From Astrocystis sublimbata (lineage: Eukaryota > Ascomycota > Sordariomycetes > Xylariales > Xylariaceae), in NCBI GenBank assembly GCA_022453515.1, contig JAJNNY010000007.1, positions 806,001 to 870,000 on the forward strand: a DNA stretch of 64,000 nucleotides, in the 5' to 3' direction. Below are positions 35,447 through 47,635 of this stretch, one piece after another. The position numbers and the translations under genes are program-made. How positions within the stretch are numbered: position 1 is the stretch's first letter; the number at the start of each line of letters is the position of its first letter. The notes beneath the pieces are model-generated. The model worked only from the letters and a program-made list of their open reading frames with translations, was not told where the DNA came from and searched no databases.

Positions 35447-38400
35447 CTTGAACGAGGTCTGGTTGGATCAATTACTAAGTGGATGGCAGGGGCGTGACGT
35501 GATGAAAAGCCCACGATGAGCTTCTACCACGCTTTATCGGATTGGTGATGGAGATGGAGCTGTTGGGGGAGCTGTCGGAGGAGCTGTCGAGTGGCTGAAC
35601 CGGACTAGATACCTAGGTAGGTAGGTAGACAGCAACGGCGTCGGGCAACGAAAGAGGAGAAGGACGATTGGCGGTGGGCGGTGTGCGTGCGGCCGAGAAA
35701 GGCAGGCCAGGGTTGATGGTTGATGGTTGATGCGAAGGAATAAAGTTCGTTGGATTCACTGCGCTGCAAGCAGGTAGGTACGGTACCTAAGCGGTCTGGG
35801 ACTCGGACCTTGGGTAGCGAGTTAAGTACATGTAGGAGTATAAGCAAAAGTGAGCCGAATCAATCTTCTGATCGGAGGTAAAGAGGGACTGGACTGTAAC
35901 CGAGTCAACAACACAAATGCCTTTTAGGAATGCTGGTTTCTTCGTGCTGGTAGGTAGGCGAGGTAGGTAGGCGAGGTAGGTAGGTATGGCAGAGGAGGTA
36001 GAGGTAGATCGGTGCACAAGAGAGATTGTCCGTAGCGTGGCATTTAGTAGGTAGCCCCTTTGATTCCCAATGAATTCCCAATGAAGGAGCAACACGAGAT
36101 CAGACGGTCCATACCTCTCGAAGGTACCTTGGAGTGGCTTAGCCCTCGACCTCGACCAGTCCAGTCCAGCAGTCCCCGCTATTGGCGACGGAAGCCACCG
36201 ACAGCTGCCCCCTCTCGCCCCTGAGCCCAACCCTGAACAAAAGTGTGGGGGTGCCCATGTGTCCCCCGTGTCCCCCTCAAGCCACATCCATTCCATGTGT
36301 AGTCAAAAGAGGAAATCGAGCAGGGTACTACAGCCAATCAGAGTCGCTTTTCGACCAACGCTGCGCCTCTTCTCCAGATTAATACGGGGACCATCCCTCG
36401 TGGGCCAATGCCTTGCTGGGCAGCTGACACGAGGGTCGATCGATTCGATACATGAATGTTTAATTACCTTCGACCTATCGATTAAGATGCAATCTGTCCA
36501 GATCATTCAGGAGACAACCTCAGGCGGCTGCTCTCTCTGGCTCTACATAGGCAGGCACCTTGTAACCTTGGGTAATCGGCATTTGGTAGGTAGTAGACAC
36601 CCCCTTTCAACCAACAAGCTGAAAGACCTTCTTCCAAACACGTTCTTGCTAGTCTATAGCGAACACTATAAACTCGTGTTTACTTGGTGCTCAAAGCCTT
36701 CGTTATGCTATCATGACTAGGTACCTTCATTACGTAGTGTGTCACCTGAATTTGGGTTGAGGGACCACAGCACCCAAACTCACAAGCCAGTCGACACAGA
36801 TACTAGTGCCTGCTAACCAATGAGCAGAAAATATACCCAGTAAGAGACCTTGAGATGTGCTTGAAAGGGTTGTAACTTGTGTGGTAGTCCGCACGACTAC
36901 TACCTTGGGCATTTGTATCATTCAATGACAAATAGAGCCCGAGCAAACAGGTTTGAAGAAATGACTGCGTGCCTTGTGCATGTGTTACACAAAACCGTCT
37001 CAACTCTTGTGCCACGTTGGAATTACAGCTGGAGCCACAGCTTAAGATATGTCCTGGCGATGAACGTTGCTTTAGGAGACAAAAGGGCGTCCAATGGCCC
37101 AATGTACCCAGGTGGTTTTTTTTTTGGCGTCCAAGACAAGGAAACAAGAAGCAAAAACGCGGTGGGGTAAATCATCGTCCGCAGTCGGGCGTGCGAATCG
37201 AGATGAACCCAGACAAGCATGGGAGCACGCGGGGAGGAGCCTGTCTTAAGTAATTACTTACCTAGGAAGTAGGTAGATAGCCGAGGAAAAGTGGGAGTCG
37301 GCAATCAGAGCTGCTCCTTAAAAAGTAAAACACAAAACCCCCTTTTGGGCGAACACCCACTCGCAACTAGCGGCCGTCTTCTTGCATGATCGCTTCGTTC
37401 CGTTAGCTTGGTGCGGGTGTGCATTTCTTCAACGGCGTGTGGTACCGTGGAGAGAGAGAGTGGGTGGTTGAGGGTGGTGTGGATGGGTGGGTTTGATACA
37501 CCTTCACATACGCATTGTCTTCGTCGGGTATGATGCATTAGGTATGTATGTATGTATGCGGGTGTGGATGGCCGGATGTGAAATGCACGTATGCGTGTGC
37601 CATCACACCCACAGCCAGGAACCAAATCCCATCTGAATGGCACCCCCACACCCCATCATGTGGTGTGCCTACCTACCTTACCTCCCTCCTCACGTACATA
37701 ACATCGCGAAGCCCAATTTAGCACTCAGGCCTCAGGCCCTCGAAAGCCATCCCTTCTCTCACCACTATCAGGTGTGGAGTGGGCTGAATAATCAACCCAA
37801 GATGGTCACGAATGAACAATGTCACGGTATCATGCATAGGTTAAGACGCGAGAAGCTCAAAGTGAAGGAAGGACTTGTATACCCATGTTATCGGCATTTT
37901 GCGCGCTATAGATTTGAAATCTTCGCCAGTTGTGCGGTCGTAACCTCATCATCATTTTCGTAATCGTCATCATGATTTGTCCCTGAGGGCAGCTCTGCAT
38001 GATAGAGGCGCCTAGAAATAAAACAACAGAAAAATGAAAGGCGAGCTGGGTTCCCGTCATAAACGTCTGCTGCCACCCACTACGACTTCTCGGTTGGTAC
38101 GAGATGTCGTCCTGCCAGTCTCCCAGCATCTGATTTGTTGCTTGGCTCTACTCCAATCTTCCCAAAGGATTAAAAGACAAGTCGTCGGAAAGCTTGAATA
38201 ATGGGACATATGATAAATAGAGGAATAATAGAAGCAAAAAGACAGGTATACTGGTTCTAGTCTGGTCGTCTTCCGCCCTCCGGTCGAAGTAGGCTGAAAT
38301 CTATCCATGATGACAAAGTCAATGGTAGCTCATAATGCATCGGCGAGGGCCGCCGCCGCCGCCTCATCTTCCGCTGCACCGCAGGAGATTGGATATAAGC

Positions 38401-38935
38401 TTTTATGAGAACCGCCATTTTTGGTTGCTTCGGAAATGCTTCTCACAGGAATCCATCCTCAAGAACCGGCCCGGTTCTGGGGTTTCCGTTGGGCTCATTC
38501 GCCAATGATACCAAATCTGAAGATGAGAGGAGGTAAGAAGTGAGGCGAAGCCAATCTCTCCCTAGCGAGGAAAAACATGATAAGGAGTCTTGAGAAGGTT
38601 CATGAAACTTCATTTCGAAAAAGAAAAGTCGTAAGATCGTGTCGATTTAAGTTAAGTCGTAAAGGTCGTGATTCGTCATTATTTTATGCAAGTTTTGTGT
38701 CTGTTCCTCCCGTCGGGCCATGCTGAATGGGGTATTTTGCGGAATATGCCTGAGGGATAAGCTGTGAAGCTTCACCACGTGTATGTATCAATAATCCGAC
38801 ACCTCGCCCTCGTGTCTCTTGCCGGTACTCTCATTTTTCTCTCTCCATTTTGATCTGCTGGCCGCTGCGGAAACAGCCGCCACTTAAGTGGAAACAACCA
38901 GGTCCATTGGGGCATGCATTTGCTCCCACCCCCCC
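35447..38935. promoter_or_regulatory. Spacer with GDP-mannose pyrophosphorylase promoter
   Basis: No supported gene. It contains dense TAGGTAGG clusters at 35608-35632 and 35948-35987 (the unit AGGTAGGTAGGCG repeated three times), within 600 nt upstream of the MPG1 start, and another at 37257-37276. A TGTATG repeat is at about 37543-37558. The right part (about 38130-38930) should hold the 3' UTR of the dsRNA-binding gene. Confidence 0.5.
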
Positions 38936-39760
38936 TCACTCGAAGGACACGGTTGAGCTGCTGCTCGAATGTCCAGACCTGTGGCCGTGGCGGCTTTCTC
39001 GGTGGCTATGGCCGTGGGTATGACTGGCTGAAGCGTGGCGGGACTTCTTGCGCTTACCAGAATCATTGGCTGGAAGACCCTGGACGATGCCGTTACGGGC
39101 AAGCATGCCTCCATTGACGGAAAAGTTTCGGCAAACCATAAAGGCCCTCATGGCTGCATTTTCCTGGGCCAGGGAATTCGATTCGTATGCAAGATCTGTT
39201 TGGTACTCGCGGCCGTTCACCAGAACCAGGCACGTGTAGCCACTCGGGTCTCTGTAACACTCGTACGAAGGGTCTTGCCACCCACGTCGTCGGCACAGAC
39301 CTATTGGATACCCAGTCAGTAACTGAGCCCGGAAATGATATTCATTCGATGAAGAGCTCTATTGGCGCATGGAACTGCAGCCCTGATGACGCGAGGAACG
39401 TCGAGGACGATGTATAACATGCATGACAGCTAGACGACGAACGCCTCGAACACAAAAATAGCTGCAGAACACGGCTGTCACCTTGCAGACAACGTGGACT
39501 CGTCTAACGATGCTAAGGCTCCAATAGACCAAGCAAAACGCCCGGTCCGTTGCAGCCGGAAGTTGATGGCAAGCTGCACGTGCTGGCGCGCTGCCGGAGG
39601 GGGCTTGCCTGCTCACGTGTGTAAGACGACGAGCTTCCGTCGTCTAGCCCCACCAGGGCGGCATCATCATGGACACTTAGGGCGCCGCAAGGGAAAGGCA
39701 GCTGGTGTAGGGCCACGCAAAGAACTTACTCTCGAGATACTGCATGTAATAACCCGACAT
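38936..39760 (-). CDS. Double-stranded-RNA-binding-motif protein (model incomplete in the middle)
   Basis: The last exon, 39300-38936 on the minus strand, codes 120 residues. It carries CRRRGWQDPSYECYRDPSG, then YTCLVLVNGREYQTDLAYES and NSLAQENAAMRAFMVCRNF. This is the alpha-beta-beta-beta-alpha layout of a dsRBM, with LAQENAAMRAF taking the place of the C-terminal KKxAKxxAAxxAL helix. A tail rich in Ser, His and Lys (SHTHGHSHRESRHGHRSGH) follows. A good first exon is ATG 39760-39730 (MSGYYMQYLE, then GTAAGT). A likely second exon starts at 39608 after CAG (joining as LE-SKPPPAARQHVQLAIN). I could not place the donor that links exon 2 to the last exon in frame, so a further small exon or another site must exist between 39520 and 39301. 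The biochemical role is unknown; a dsRNA-binding role is inferred from the motif only. Confidence 0.7.
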
Positions 39761-42700
39761 GGTGCTGACGAGGAGTGCTCAGGGCGCTTCGCGTAAGGTT
39801 CCGAAAAGTATATCTTCTTCAAATTGGGTAGGAAAACCCCCACACACCAACAGAAGCCGAACGCTGCGGGTAATCCCAGGGGGGTGACAGTGCTGCGGGA
39901 AAAGACGTGGTATAGAAGGTGAATTGGACACTCTTGGAGTATGCAGTCGAGCCCAACCGTGGGGAAGTGGGCGACGAGGGATGAGACCGTCTAGTCAGGT
40001 AAGGCGCCAGCGAGCAGAGTTGGATGACTCTGTACTACGAGGCGAAGGTGTGATGTGGTGGTGTTGAAGAAGGAGATTATGCTACGTATTCAGGGCTGTG
40101 GTGCAGAAAGACGAGCCATCGACGGCGAGACATGTGTGCTTTATTGCAGAAAGGAGCTGTTGGTGCGGGGCAGGGATATCAAGACGGAACAAAGGCAACA
40201 AGACAAAATAGGAACGTGTTTGTAAACGGATAGGCTCCATGGCCGCCGTAGTGATGCGGCTCTCAAGAGTGTGACCCCATCTTGATGTGTTGGCGCGAGT
40301 CGTTGCCATTTGATAAAACGTTGAGACTAGGCATCTCCCCACTACACATGGGGTGTGCATCCCTAGAGTCGATCATCCTCAGACTTACACAGGTAGTAGA
40401 TAAGTCTTGACAAGACTCATAGTAGCATGAGTACCGCCGTGAACATGTTACATACCCTGTCCAACGCGCACCGGGGGAGGTTGGTAAAAGGAGGCATTGG
40501 GTTATGCAAAGGGCAATGAGCAGGCATAGCGTAGTGGCAACATGGTAGAATTGGAGCCGCTTCTGCGGCCAAAACACGTCCTCGGCGGGACCTCGAGGAG
40601 GGGAAAATAAAAGAAAAAAAATTGCAATACTGCGTATGTGACGGGGGGACAATCATCGATACCTGTCTAGCTGTAGCCCACTCGACCTCTGGCCAGTCAG
40701 GTCGCGCAGTTCAGACCGTTTTGAGCAACCGACGAGGGGGATGCGCCTGGTTCATGGGTTTGGAGGTACATCAACCAGAAGAAATTGTCTAATCGTGCCT
40801 AGGTTATTTTCCATGGCGACTAATGCTGCAGCAAGCAAGCAAGCAAGCCAGATGGATGGCCATGTACCAAGTGGAGGGGGGAAACCGATCAAAACCGTCG
40901 AATATCCAACGGTGGCACTAACGCGACTTAGCCAGGTACATGGATGTTCACCTGGGACGCTACCACGATGCCGGTCTCTAAGCGGAATCGCTTGTACTCT
41001 GCGTGCGATCGATGTACATAGTATATTGCAGGGTCGTGGAGGGAGATAAGGGAGCATAGGTATGTTTTCATTATACCAGCGTGACACAAGGTGGCTGTAC
41101 GGTTCTCAACCCCGAGTCGAGGCATGAGAGAGCATCGAGCCAGTCTGACGGGACTCACGGTATTGGCTCGCAGAAGACGACCGCAACAAGAAGTCGATTC
41201 GTACATCATGGCGAGTGGGCCAGCCGAGCCAGCTGCCCGTGAGCGATTTGCACATACTGGTTCCCGTCTTGTAATCCGACGTAAGCAGACGAGACAAGCG
41301 GACAAATCAAGGATAGGGTTAGCGATATTGGTCTAAGATACTGTTGGAATAGCGAGAGACCGAAAATATGACCGGGTCATCTAGCAGAGTAATGTGGGTG
41401 ACAACGCCGCGCAGGGCACACAATCTTTGGCTTTGGTACGCATACTCACTCGTACATAGGTAGGTATGTATGTACTTAGGTGCAACTGTCAAGACGGCGG
41501 CAGACTTGCAGGATGGTATCGAGTAGAAAATCATGAGCGTGTGGCGGCTGTGCCTCTGGCCATGTACGGCCATGTACTCCGCCCAAGGGGCCAGTCAGTG
41601 CCGTGTGTGCCAGAAGGGATGTACGTTATGCAGGCCGGCGCTCCAGGGCTTGCAGACTCGCAGACTTGCAGACCTGTATTGTTTACGAGTATTCCTATTT
41701 ATTTGTTGTGTGGCCGAGTTGGGAGGTCTCTGGACGTGATGCCTTCGGCAGCATCAGCAGCCAAACAGAGAGCCGGAAACGGGGGCTAGGGATGACTGGC
41801 AGGCCGCTTGTTCCCTAGTCGGTTGCGATTCGACCCTAGAAGACAGACCTACTTGCAGCATCTCGAGTCTGCCTACTCCCTTCGACTTAGACTTAGAGTT
41901 AGACTCAGACTTGGAATTCGACTTGGCCGAACTAACCCTACCGCGGGCTCTCGTCCCCTCAGGGCTCTTGTCTAGGGTTGGTAGGTCGTCGAGTAGTCGA
42001 GGCCGTAGTGTCGAATCCATCCTCGACAAGCTCGATTTTCAGTCGGTGAACAAAAATGAGGTGCATGAACACACAGGAGGGGCCTGCCAGGACTGACTGG
42101 GGCAGCCTGGCAGGCTGGGCGACCCCAGTGCTCGGCCCAGGTCTCCATCGCAACCCTGGCCATCGTCGGCCATCCTGGTCGGCCTGGCGAGCCCTGGCCC
42201 GCAGCCCGGACGATTATTGGGAGGAGCTCTGCAACCCTGGCGACCCGACAGGAGCCACTGGAAGGTCTGTGAGCAATTGGCCAATGGGCGGCGGGCAGGG
42301 TGCAGGAGGGCGAGGCCACTAGCCAGAGACCAGACGCTTAACACCTCATGCAATGATGAGTTGGCATCGCCGCTGGATATTAAATCAAGATGGACCCGGA
42401 TCTCGACGGGGTACGAGTACCGCCGCCCGGCCGCGCTGCCTGCGCTGCCCAGAGGTACTGCTACCGCCCGGCCGACGCTGCGACGCGAGAGGGTCTCGAG
42501 GGCCTGCACCACCAGTTGCACCTGGGCGAATTAGCCGCCTTTCAATGATGACGAGAACTTTGACCGAAAAAGGTCGAGGGCATCGTTGTATTTGCTACCA
42601 TCAAACGGGGCGAGACGCCGAGGGTGGCCGCCGCGCCGCTGCTCCATCTCAGACTCCTTCACAACACCATCTTGTGCCTGTACCGTATGATGTACGTTTC

Positions 42701-45700
42701 GTATTGTCGCGTCCCGGGTCTCTCTGCATTCCAGCGTCATTAGTGCGAGACGGCTGCCTTCTGCATCGGCATCGCTGGCTCTGCTTGGTGGATATACGTG
42801 CGCATTATGTCATGTCTACTCCCTCCTCGTCACTGTACCTACGTGCAGATAGAGATTGATGGATGATACCCAGAGGTACCACCCCAACGCGAGCTACGAG
42901 GTAGTAGTTGGCACGCGAGGGGGTAGTATAATTCCAGCTCTCTCCCAGGCCCCCCTTGCCCACGCAGCTCGGGGACCCAAGGGGCGAGAATCGAGGGACA
43001 TGGATGCGTGGATGCGTGGGTTGAACGCTGGGGAACCGTTGCCATCAATGGGATCCAGCATCTTGTCCGGGATGCAGGAAGAGGCAATCGACAAGAAGGG
43101 GTGAAGAAGCATAAGGAGTGGGATGCTGCATACTCGTACACGTCGCGTCCGATCTTGGATGCTTGGGTCCTTTCGATATTCGGCACGCGTACAAATTCAA
43201 ACTAAACCATGCTAGGTACCATATGCGGATGTAATCTCGACCTCGAGCGAAAGCGCAAAGCTTAGTAAGTGGTGTGTACCCTCTGGCTGATCTACATGGC
43301 ATACAATGCAGTCCAGATATCAGCATGCTTTGGTTGTTCTGGATGCTGCTGCTGTGGTATGACATCGGCTAACACTACCAAATAATTCTGCTATGTATCT
43401 AGTTTTTTCTTTTCGTTGCCGACGAAGCATAAAACGACTGATATAAAGACGAAGGCGGTGTTGAAAATGTATAACATGCCTTGGTTTTGCTATCCTGCAC
43501 AGCTACGCTCCCTAGCGAGCACGATCTGTACCCTGTCTCGATCCAGCATTGAAGCTGTATATACGGAGTTGATTTCAAACCTGAAAGAAGCTTCGACTGC
43601 ATGGTTACATTCAAGCAATAGATCTGCCCATTGCCAGGCGGAGTGCAAGGCCGACATGTTCGAACCGGCGGTATCATTGTATACATCCGCGCACAACAAC
43701 AGCAACATCAATATATCCTTGACTCATTTCTTACCTGCAATGTAGTAATATTTGTGTGCAGGAGTAGTCACGGTTGTGGACCTAGGATCATTACCTAAAA
43801 GTCGAAAACGAATCCAAGGAATATGAAGAGGTGGCGAGGTGTCCGTAGTACGGTACATGCGGCCACATAGACCGCCATTGGGGCCAACTTTACTCGCGAA
43901 GGATTGTAACATACAGACGGAATACTAGGCTGCAGTCGAGTGGGAAAAAAAAATTCGATTTGCCTCCTTGACTCGGAACCCAGTCTCGCCAGTATGCCCT
44001 CGACTTATCGCGGCCGATATTCCAAATTTCGGAGCCGGTGTCTCTAGTTTGAAGTCATCGGAGACGTACAGGGCAATGGATTCATACATTCCTACATATA
44101 TGTAAATATACATGCCTACATGCACCCATACCAACCTCGGTACTTGTGGGATGCAACGTGAACCTTCCTCTATTATCATCGCCAGTCATCGTCCGTCCAG
44201 CCAGCCCGGCCTACTGGAACTCCGCCGAAGTAGAATGATATCATCATTGCTCGGTTACTTGCTTCCGATGAGATGGGCTTATGGCAAAACGCTTCTTGGC
44301 TGGCACCAAACACGGCGGCGAACTGTACGATGGCCGCTTTTCGGTGCCACACGTCCCAGCATTGTACACCTTGGCTCCACCAAGCAAGGCAATGATGTCG
44401 TGCATGGAGCCTCTCCAACCTTGGAATACATAATAGCACATGATGCAGGGAATCTCAGCTGTTGTTCGTCTCTCGGATAGGGAATAGATAATGGTGTTAC
44501 CAGAAGACACATCCCTCACCCGTATCGAAACTTGAAACTCGTACGCGTTTAGTTGAATATACCATGCGTTCGACCTTCGTATGGGACTTTGTTGGTATGA
44601 TATGACAACGCTACACATGATCGAAACGAGCAGCGAAACATAACAAACCTCCGCCGACTTCAATTCACGCCAAAGTCTTTCTTTTCAGCCTATTTAGGAG
44701 CCGGAGGGTGCTGTTCAATAGTCTGGGGTGTTTGTAAAGGAAACCTTGGGGCGCTGTTGTACGACCCTTAACTCGAATCGCGCACAGAGGGCTACATGCG
44801 ACCAATAAGGCCTCACCAACGGTCCTTCGCATCCATTCTCTTCGAATCACTGGCTTATTTTCTTCTTTCTAGAATGAACCGTGGCCGCTAGCCATGCGGC
44901 CGCTGATGGAGACCCATTGCCACGTCAAAGAGGGCAAATCTTGCCTCCTCACATAGATGCCGGATTTTGCCTATGAAGCAGTTGCAGACTGTAGGCGACA
45001 CTGAGAATTTCGAATCAACTTGCTTTGGCCTTGTAACATCTCATGAGTGACGGATGTGTAGAGGTGAGGTAATATCTCGACCTGTTCACCTTGACGATGA
45101 AACCTTCACATCAAACGAGTCGCACTGCAGATATGGGGTAGCAAGCCTCCATGCTTGGCGATATCTGCATGTTTCCATCTGCATAATAAGTCTTGAGAGG
45201 TCACCAAAGTGAGTGAGAGTGGCGTAGGCTCGGACTCTGGGACAGCTTAAGGTGAGCTTAGTTCCGCTCAAGTGATATGTCGCCCCGCAAAAGTCTGCAG
45301 TGACTCGCAACCAACTGCTGAGGAGGCCTGGGATGATGTCGTGCGATGACATAACGTGGAAAAAATAGATGGGCTTGGAATGGTGAGATCCTGTACCGTT
45401 GTTGTACCAGAGCCGAGACACTTCCACCAGCAATGTTCTATAGTACTTTAGCTAAGCAATGTGTCGACTTCACAGCTGCACAGGGCATCTGAAAGGCTGG
45501 AATAAGGGGTATAGCGAAGTCTCTTGGGCTTGGACAAGCTAGCTCCCAGGAGGTTGTTTCTCTGACGTGCTGCCATTGCTGCACAACGGCAGGATTATCA
45601 TGTCTACATGCACATAAGCTTCGCCCTTGTCATATTCCCGTTCACTGTATTTGACATGCCCATTCAGATACACATTGCAAATAGACGCCACCCGGCCGCT

Positions 45701-45895
45701 GGTATGTGTTCTACGGCACTAGAGCTCGACCAAAGCGAACACTAGACTCCGTATGTAAAAGGTACCTAATGATTGTTTCGGTGATGGTTGCAGAGAGTAG
45801 CTGTAGGGAAGCACGGACCGACTGAGTGTGTTTATAATGGCTTGGCGCGTTATCATGTACGGCCTAATATGCGGCCAGAGGCGGGTCAACACCAT
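39761..45895. other. Six-kb region without recognisable genes
   Basis: I found no conserved protein in any frame. There are low-complexity stretches: (AAGC)n at about 40835-40848, a GACTTAGA-type hexamer tract at 41882-41925, and GC-rich Arg/Pro/Ala frames at 42050-42760. A minus-strand frame of 115 codons at 45433-45086 has no domain or codon bias that I can use. TAGGTAGG words lie at 41457-41480. The right end includes the RAM1 3' UTR. Confidence 0.45.
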
Positions 45896-47635
45896 TCAGA
45901 ATCCCGGCCGGGAGGAGAAGTATGACATGATATCCTTCTGTTTGCCCTCAGGGATAACAAAAACGGGATTCACTGGACCAACCCGGTCGTCTTCAGTATA
46001 CACTTGCTTCTCATTAATGTGAGGTAGGACTTCATAAGCCCAAGCGGGCACTGTCCCATTCCCGTCAGAGGTTAGAACCTGGGTGATATACTGTGCTGAG
46101 GAAAGACCACTGAGTACATAACAGGTATGGTACGCGTCCGATGGCCTTCATTGACGGATGAGCTTAGCATTCGCGTCGAAGTGCAGAGTAGTGGATGTAG
46201 GTACTTACTTGTACGGTTTATCCCTCATACCACCTCGTTTTGTTTCATCTTGTCCACAACAGAGTATGTAACGAACGAGTCCCTCGCGAGAGTACAAGTC
46301 ATCGACACTAAAAGAGGGGGATTTCGTGCTAGCCGCTATTGCTGGCCCATGAATGGCGGCTGCTATCAGGGGCCAGCAACCCCCAACCCAATGGCTATAG
46401 CAGCCATCGACGAGTTTGTTGGTACGTCCACTAAGGCCGCCCTCAGGACTATACTGACGTGACGAGAGCCAAGAGATGAGGCGTGGCAGGTCAAGATACC
46501 TAGTTTCCAGCATTAATGCAAAATAGACTTGTTAGGGGTGATGGCTGCTTGAGCGAGGACATCGTAGTGCAGACAAACCTGGGGAAGATACGTTGTGGAG
46601 CATCGAGGAGAGCCAGGCACCCGAGGGCGCAGAATGCGTATGCGCCATGGGCCTCCGCGCCTGGTCTTGCCGAGATGCCGCCTTCGAAAGTTTGACCTGC
46701 GTAATCAGTATGTATACTCGATCTAGACGGGCATGCTTTAGGACGGCTTACAGCGGCGAACATAGTCTGCTAAGCCACTAAAAAGATTTGGCCGTTCAGG
46801 CGTGTAAGACAGGGCATCGTGTGGCAGGTCAAGGGGTAGATTTAGCATCGTAATTATAACTGCAGCGCAATAAGCACCCCTAGAATGACGGTCAGAGGAG
46901 AGGTGGATGGTTGAGAAGAAGCATAACCTGCCTGACGTCAATCTCCCCCCCGCGGGTCAAACGAAATCCTCCGTCTGGCTCCTTCAGAGTGCATAGCCAT
47001 TTCCACATTGCCCGCCTGTCAATGACTCGATACGCAGATTCTCCGGCAACAATGGCCAGCGATAGCACCGTCGCATAAGTAGTTGCCAGGTGCGACAGTT
47101 GGCCAAAGCCGCCACCAAAGCCACCGCTCTCATTTTGTATTGATCGCGCTGTTTCTACCAAGCCGTCGCGGTACTTGGATATGTCTGTCCCCAAGAGAGA
47201 CAGTCCATGAAGACACCAGTAGAAGATCCAAGGCCTGCTGGAATCAACCGATTGGTAACCGGCAGGAAGATCCCCCAAGTGCTTTTCCAGGAACTTGATA
47301 TGTCGTTCCCGGCGTAGAGGAGGAATGCCATGCTGATTGACGGGGCCAGTGGCACGTCCGGCAAGAAAAGCTTTGCATGTTTCCTCCACATTCTTCTGAC
47401 TCTCGGAAGTAGCAGTCTCGAGAGAGTCCTTTATCGGGGGGCCGGTAGTGAATAGGTCCGGAACCTGCGACTCCTGCGGCTCCTGACCTCCGTCTGGTAG
47501 AGGTCTGAATTTCACCGTGTTTCGTCCAGCAGGCTCTGGATCGCGGGCTGCCGACATGCTGCGCGCCTTCAAGTTGCGTGCCCTATGTGGCGTGGTTCTC
47601 TGCCTAGCCCGGGCGAGGCTGGTCTTGATTGGCAT
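45896..47635 (-). CDS. RAM1: Protein farnesyltransferase beta subunit
   Basis: Zinc-dependent catalytic subunit that, with the shared alpha subunit, farnesylates C-terminal CaaX cysteines (Ras, pheromone, lamin-like targets). Minus-strand exons are 47635-46932, 46879-46752, 46696-46579, 46499-46209 and 46145-45896, 1,491 nt and 496 residues. Prenyltransferase repeats are visible: GGFGGGFGQLSHLATTYA, PDGGFRLTRGGEIDVR-GAYCA and FEGGISARPGAEAHGAYAFCALG. The zinc ligands are D348 and C350 in KLVDGCYSHW and H420 in DAYHTCYVLSGLS. All three come out in frame only with these joins. Intron 1 starts GCAGGT after AG, a GC-AG intron of 52 nt. The N-terminal 30 residues are Arg-rich; an internal ATG at 47557 (MSAARDPEP) is an alternative start. 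Identity is certain; the start is uncertain. Confidence 0.94.

Noticed and set aside
41882..41925. Ser/Lys-repeat frame on the minus strand from a hexamer tract
   Set aside because: The peptide pattern is a direct product of the DNA repeat; no coding support around it.
45086..45433. Minus-strand frame of 115 codons downstream of RAM1
   Set aside because: No domain, signal peptide or family resemblance; not enough to call a gene.
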